Below, piece by piece: positions 21,921 through 23,973 of a stretch of DNA of 23,973 bases (positions within the stretch are counted from its first letter, which is position 1; each line of letters starts with the position of its first letter). The position numbers were made by a program, and so were the translations under genes. The notes beneath the pieces were generated by a model that was given only the letters and a program-made list of their open reading frames with translations, had not been told where the DNA came from and made no database searches. This DNA comes from Candidatus Moranbacteria bacterium RIFCSPHIGHO2_02_FULL_40_12b. GTDB taxonomy: Bacteria; Patescibacteriota; Minisyncoccia; Moranbacterales; 2-12-FULL-40-10. The stretch covers positions 1 to 23,973 of the forward strand of contig MFRX01000020.1 in assembly GCA_001784725.1 (NCBI GenBank), in the 5' to 3' direction.

Positions 21921-22595
21921 ATGGATACCTTGATAAAGGAGATTCCTGAAGAATTGCGGCAAAAGAGGGGATGGAAGGTAGAGTTGAATGGAGAAGCAGT
22001 GGAAAATGTTTTCCATTTGAAAATCTTCAATCCAAAGTTTGGCGAAGTGAATTATGGCATGACACCGGGTGGTTATGATGGCTGGTCATTCCATGGAATC
22101 GGCGGAGGCGGCGTTGTAACCGTGCCGTTCTCCATTATTGACGGGGAGTTGTACGTGGGACTCGTGAAACAATTACGCCAAAATCAGGGCGGCGAGGCAT
22201 GGAATGTTCCGCGCGGATTTCTAAATCCGAATGAAAGTCATTTTAAGGCAGCTATGAGAGAATACGAAGAAGAGGTCCGATATCTTTCTCCGGACAGAAG
22301 AGTAAAACCCCTGGAAGGAGAAAACTGCAACCCAAACAGCGCGTTCTTTGAAACAGCAGGAAAGGGGGAAGGAGTAAAATATTATTCTATTGAAATACTC
22401 CCGATACAACTGGAACTTGATCCCGAACAAAATGCTTTCAAGTTCAAGTCAGGCCTCTTGGATCCCGCCACTAAACAGGCGGAATTGATCCTGAAGTGCC
22501 GGTTCTTCGCCTGGAGAAAATCGGTTCAAGTAGCGGATATGTTCACAGTTGCGGCAGTTGGGCGGTTGCTCGCTGCTCAATTAGTGAGGTTTTAA
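21921..22595 (+). CDS. Nudix hydrolase domain protein (224 aa)
   Basis: Hydrolase of nucleoside diphosphates linked to another moiety, such as nucleotide sugars or dNTPs. A Nudix box is seen at residues 99-120: G99, E105, R113-E114 and E117-E118 match G-x5-E-x7-RE-x2-EE, but the final glycine is Arg (EEEVRYL). The preceding GGVVTVPFSIIDGELYVGLV stretch supplies the first sheet. About 65 residues N-terminal to the domain and the C-terminal helix (RKSVQVADMFTVAAVGRLLA) extend it beyond a minimal Nudix fold. ATG 21921 is preferred over the adjacent TTG 21918, with GGAGG 9 nt upstream. Single-gene unit with shared leader and own terminator. Substrate unknown. Confidence 0.85.
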   Translation: MDTLIKEIPEELRQKRGWKVELNGEAVENVFHLKIFNPKFGEVNYGMTPGGYDGWSFHGIGGGGVVTVPFSIIDGELYVGLVKQLRQNQGGEAWNVPRGFLNPNESHFKAAMREYEEEVRYLSPDRRVKPLEGENCNPNSAFFETAGKGEGVKYYSIEILPIQLELDPEQNAFKFKSGLLDPATKQAELILKCRFFAWRKSVQVADMFTVAAVGRLLAAQLVRF

Positions 22596-22603
22596 AAATT
22601 AAC

Positions 22604-22638
22604 AAACGGCTTGCGAATAATTTCGTAGGCCGTTTTTT
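22604..22638 (+). terminator. Terminator of the Nudix gene
   Basis: AAACGGCTTGCGAA pairs with TTTCGTAGGCCGTTT over 14 positions (two G-U), then TTTATTTG. The arm ends overlap the T run. Confidence 0.9.
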
Positions 22639-22640
22639 AT

Positions 22641-22669
22641 TTGATTTACTGCTGAAAATAATTTATAAT
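22641..22669 (+). promoter_or_regulatory. Promoter of the RmlC-like gene, near-leaderless
   Basis: TTGATT (22641-22646), 17 nt and a perfect TATAAT (22664-22669). The predicted start near 22676 is 3 nt before the ATG. The -35 equals that of lepA. Confidence 0.7.
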
Positions 22670-22678
22670 TAATCCGCT

Positions 22679-23131
22679 ATGATTGAGGGCGTAATAATAA
22701 AGAAACTGAATAAATTTGAAGACGACAGGGGGTGGCTGGCGGAAATTTACCGCAATGACGAAACAAATTACAATCCGGTTATGGGTTATGTGAGTTCCAC
22801 CAAACCGGGAATTATCCGCGGACCGCACGAGCATACTAAACAGAGCGACTGTTTCGTTTTTCTCGGTCCGGGAGATTTTGAATTGCATCTGTGGGATAAT
22901 CGGGAGAAATCAAAAACAAACGGCCAATATTTGAAAATATCGGCGGGTGAAAATAATCCGACGATGGTCATCGTGCCGCCGGGAGTGGCGCACGGCTACA
23001 AAAACATATCAGACAAAGACGCCTGGTGCATTAATTTGCCGGACAAATTATATAAAGGAAAAAATAAGCAGGAAGCAGTTGACGAGATAAGATGGGAAGA
23101 AAAAGAAAATTCTCCGTATAAAATATCGTAA
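22679..23131 (+). CDS. RmlC-like dTDP-4-dehydrorhamnose 3,5-epimerase family cupin (150 aa)
   Basis: Cupin-fold epimerase of the dTDP-sugar family. The region KFEDDRGWLAEIYR, the catalytic-type RGPHEHTKQ block (H in the place of RGLH of RmlC) and VPPGVAHGYKNIS with a second His and Tyr are the family marks. At 150 residues it is shorter than RmlC (about 180), lacking part of the N-terminal strands and C-terminus, so it may be an epimerase of a related sugar rather than strict RmlC. It lies 53 nt before rmlB and would act on the same pathway's 4-keto sugar. Start ATG 22679, near-leaderless, no Shine-Dalgarno. Confidence 0.85.
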   Translation: MIEGVIIKKLNKFEDDRGWLAEIYRNDETNYNPVMGYVSSTKPGIIRGPHEHTKQSDCFVFLGPGDFELHLWDNREKSKTNGQYLKISAGENNPTMVIVPPGVAHGYKNISDKDAWCINLPDKLYKGKNKQEAVDEIRWEEKENSPYKIS

Positions 23132-23142
23132 AAAAACAATCC

Positions 23143-23174
23143 CTACATTTATTGTCGGCCGACAGCAGATGTAG
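23143..23174. repeat. Inverted repeat between the RmlC-like gene and rmlB
   Basis: Outer arms CTACAT / ATGTAG and a perfect inner palindrome TGTCGGCCGACA separated by 4-nt asymmetric sequences. It lies 10 nt before the rmlB ATG and lacks a T run, so an operator or RNA-processing site is more likely than a terminator. Confidence 0.6.
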
Positions 23175-23184
23175 TAAAAATTAT

Positions 23185-23973
23185 ATGCGCCTATTAATAA
23201 CAGGAGGGGCAGGTTTTATCGGAAGCAACTTTATCCACTATGTCTTAAAAAAGTATCCTGATTACCAAATTGTTAATCTGGATATTTTGACTTACTCCGG
23301 AAATCCAGAAAATTTGAAAGATATTGAAAATAATCCGAAGCACAAATTTATTAAAGGCGATATCGCCGACAAAAAATTAGTTAATGATTTAGTGGAAGAT
23401 GTTGATATTATCGTCCATTTCGCCGCCGAATCGCATGTTGACCGTTCTATTATGGAGCCAAACGCGTTCATCCGTTCCAATATTCTCGGGACTTACAATC
23501 TCCTTAACGCCGTCCGAAAAAATGGCAACAAGCGCTTTCACTATATTTCCACTGATGAGGTTTTCGGCTCGCTTGGCCCGAATGATCCGGCGTTCAATGA
23601 AAACACGCCCTACGACCCCAGAAGCCCTTATAGCGCCTCTAAAGCGGCATCAGCCCATTTAGTAAGGGCTTATTACCATACTTTTAATCTTCCAGTGACT
23701 ATTTCCAATTGTTCCAATAATTACGGCCCATACCAGTTCCCGGAAAAATTAATACCGCTTTTCATAACTAATTTAATTGAGGGCAAAAAAGTTCCCCTCT
23801 ATGGGGACGGAATGAATGTGCGCGACTGGCTTTACGTGGAAGACCATTGCGAGGCTATTGATTTAATAATTCACGAGGGAAAAATCGGAGAGACATATAA
23901 CATCGGCGGGAATTTCGAAAAAAATAATAAAGAAATCACTTATAAAATTATTGAACTAATGAAAGGCAATTCA
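23185..23973 (+). CDS. rmlB: dTDP-glucose 4,6-dehydratase (RmlB), 3' end cut by window
   Basis: Extended short-chain dehydrogenase that converts dTDP-glucose to dTDP-4-dehydro-6-deoxyglucose, the second step to dTDP-rhamnose and related deoxysugars. NAD-binding GGAGFIG spans residues 7-13; the catalytic T123-D124-E125 lies in YISTDEVFG; the Y149-x3-K153 pair lies in PYSASKAA. FAAESHVDRSI, SNCSNNYGPYQFPEK and NVRDWLYVEDHC are RmlB-specific stretches. The open frame continues to the last base: 263 codons are present, and the family is usually about 320-360. The ATG at 23185 has no Shine-Dalgarno. It supplies sugar for the glycan cluster and is probably followed by further rml genes outside the window. 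Confidence 0.95.
   Translation, partial: MRLLITGGAGFIGSNFIHYVLKKYPDYQIVNLDILTYSGNPENLKDIENNPKHKFIKGDIADKKLVNDLVEDVDIIVHFAAESHVDRSIMEPNAFIRSNILGTYNLLNAVRKNGNKRFHYISTDEVFGSLGPNDPAFNENTPYDPRSPYSASKAASAHLVRAYYHTFNLPVTISNCSNNYGPYQFPEKLIPLFITNLIEGKKVPLYGDGMNVRDWLYVEDHCEAIDLIIHEGKIGETYNIGGNFEKNNKEITYKIIELMKGNS

Noticed and set aside
1..23973. Recoded TGA (Gracilibacteria/Absconditabacteria code).
   Set aside because: murJ, the lipoprotein and the second Wzz-like gene end naturally at TGA, and Trp and Gly use ordinary codons inside conserved motifs.
1..23973. tRNA, rRNA, CRISPR arrays, insertion sequences or phage genes.
   Set aside because: I checked every intergenic stretch by eye and saw no cloverleaf, transposase, integrase or repeat-spacer pattern; a covariance-model scan could still find a divergent RNA.

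Overview
The window looks like chromosome from a Candidatus Patescibacteria (CPR) bacterium, most likely of the Parcubacteria group. The pointers are AT-rich DNA with tightly packed genes, two long DUF4012 membrane proteins, a large surface-glycan locus, many small proteins of unknown function, and in-frame AT-rich heptamer repeats in a housekeeping gene. TGA is used as a stop (murJ and others), so the recoded Gracilibacteria/Absconditabacteria code does not apply. The lineage is an inference; no rRNA or marker set is present.

Layout. 1-4868: a truncated GT4 glycosyltransferase, a DUF4012 protein and the lipid II flippase MurJ run as one plus-strand block. 4884-5499: a convergent terminator and one minus-strand gene of unknown function with a strongly structured leader. 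5507-7384: lepA, apparently leaderless and carrying heptamer repeats. 7385-7967: a 58-codon gene, terminators and a repeated promoter-proximal inverted repeat. 7968-11970: a Wzz-like protein, then an unusual envelope set: a lipoprotein overlapping a LysM protein with a beta-strand-rich C-terminus, and a small secreted protein. 12094-19670: a surface-polysaccharide locus: a MITE-like repeat, a Wzy/O-antigen-ligase-type protein, two GT4 glycosyltransferases, a secreted beta-helix protein, a second Wzz-like protein, a second DUF4012 protein and a small helical protein. 19733-22638: three short transcription units (membrane protein; HAD phosphatase plus SemiSWEET; Nudix hydrolase) that share nearly identical terminators and a 75-nt leader. 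22641-23973: an RmlC-like epimerase and the start of rmlB, for activated deoxysugar synthesis.

How the parts fit. Most recognisable genes serve the cell envelope: rmlB and the RmlC-like gene would supply dTDP-sugars, GT4 enzymes assemble glycan units, MurJ flips lipid-linked precursors, and Wzy and Wzz-like proteins would polymerise and size the chain. The role of DUF4012 is unknown, but its place beside these genes suggests a part in glycan handling.

The most interesting signals are non-coding. Two unrelated genes (19859 and 21921) carry a 75-nt leader that is identical at 69 of 75 positions; its first hairpin starts at the predicted transcription start and shows one compensatory base-pair change. 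Several other Shine-Dalgarno-bearing genes here also have long structured leaders, whereas the core and glycan genes have short or no leaders and no Shine-Dalgarno. This split, the heptamer repeats inside lepA, and the repeated promoter-proximal inverted repeat are the best candidates for something undescribed.
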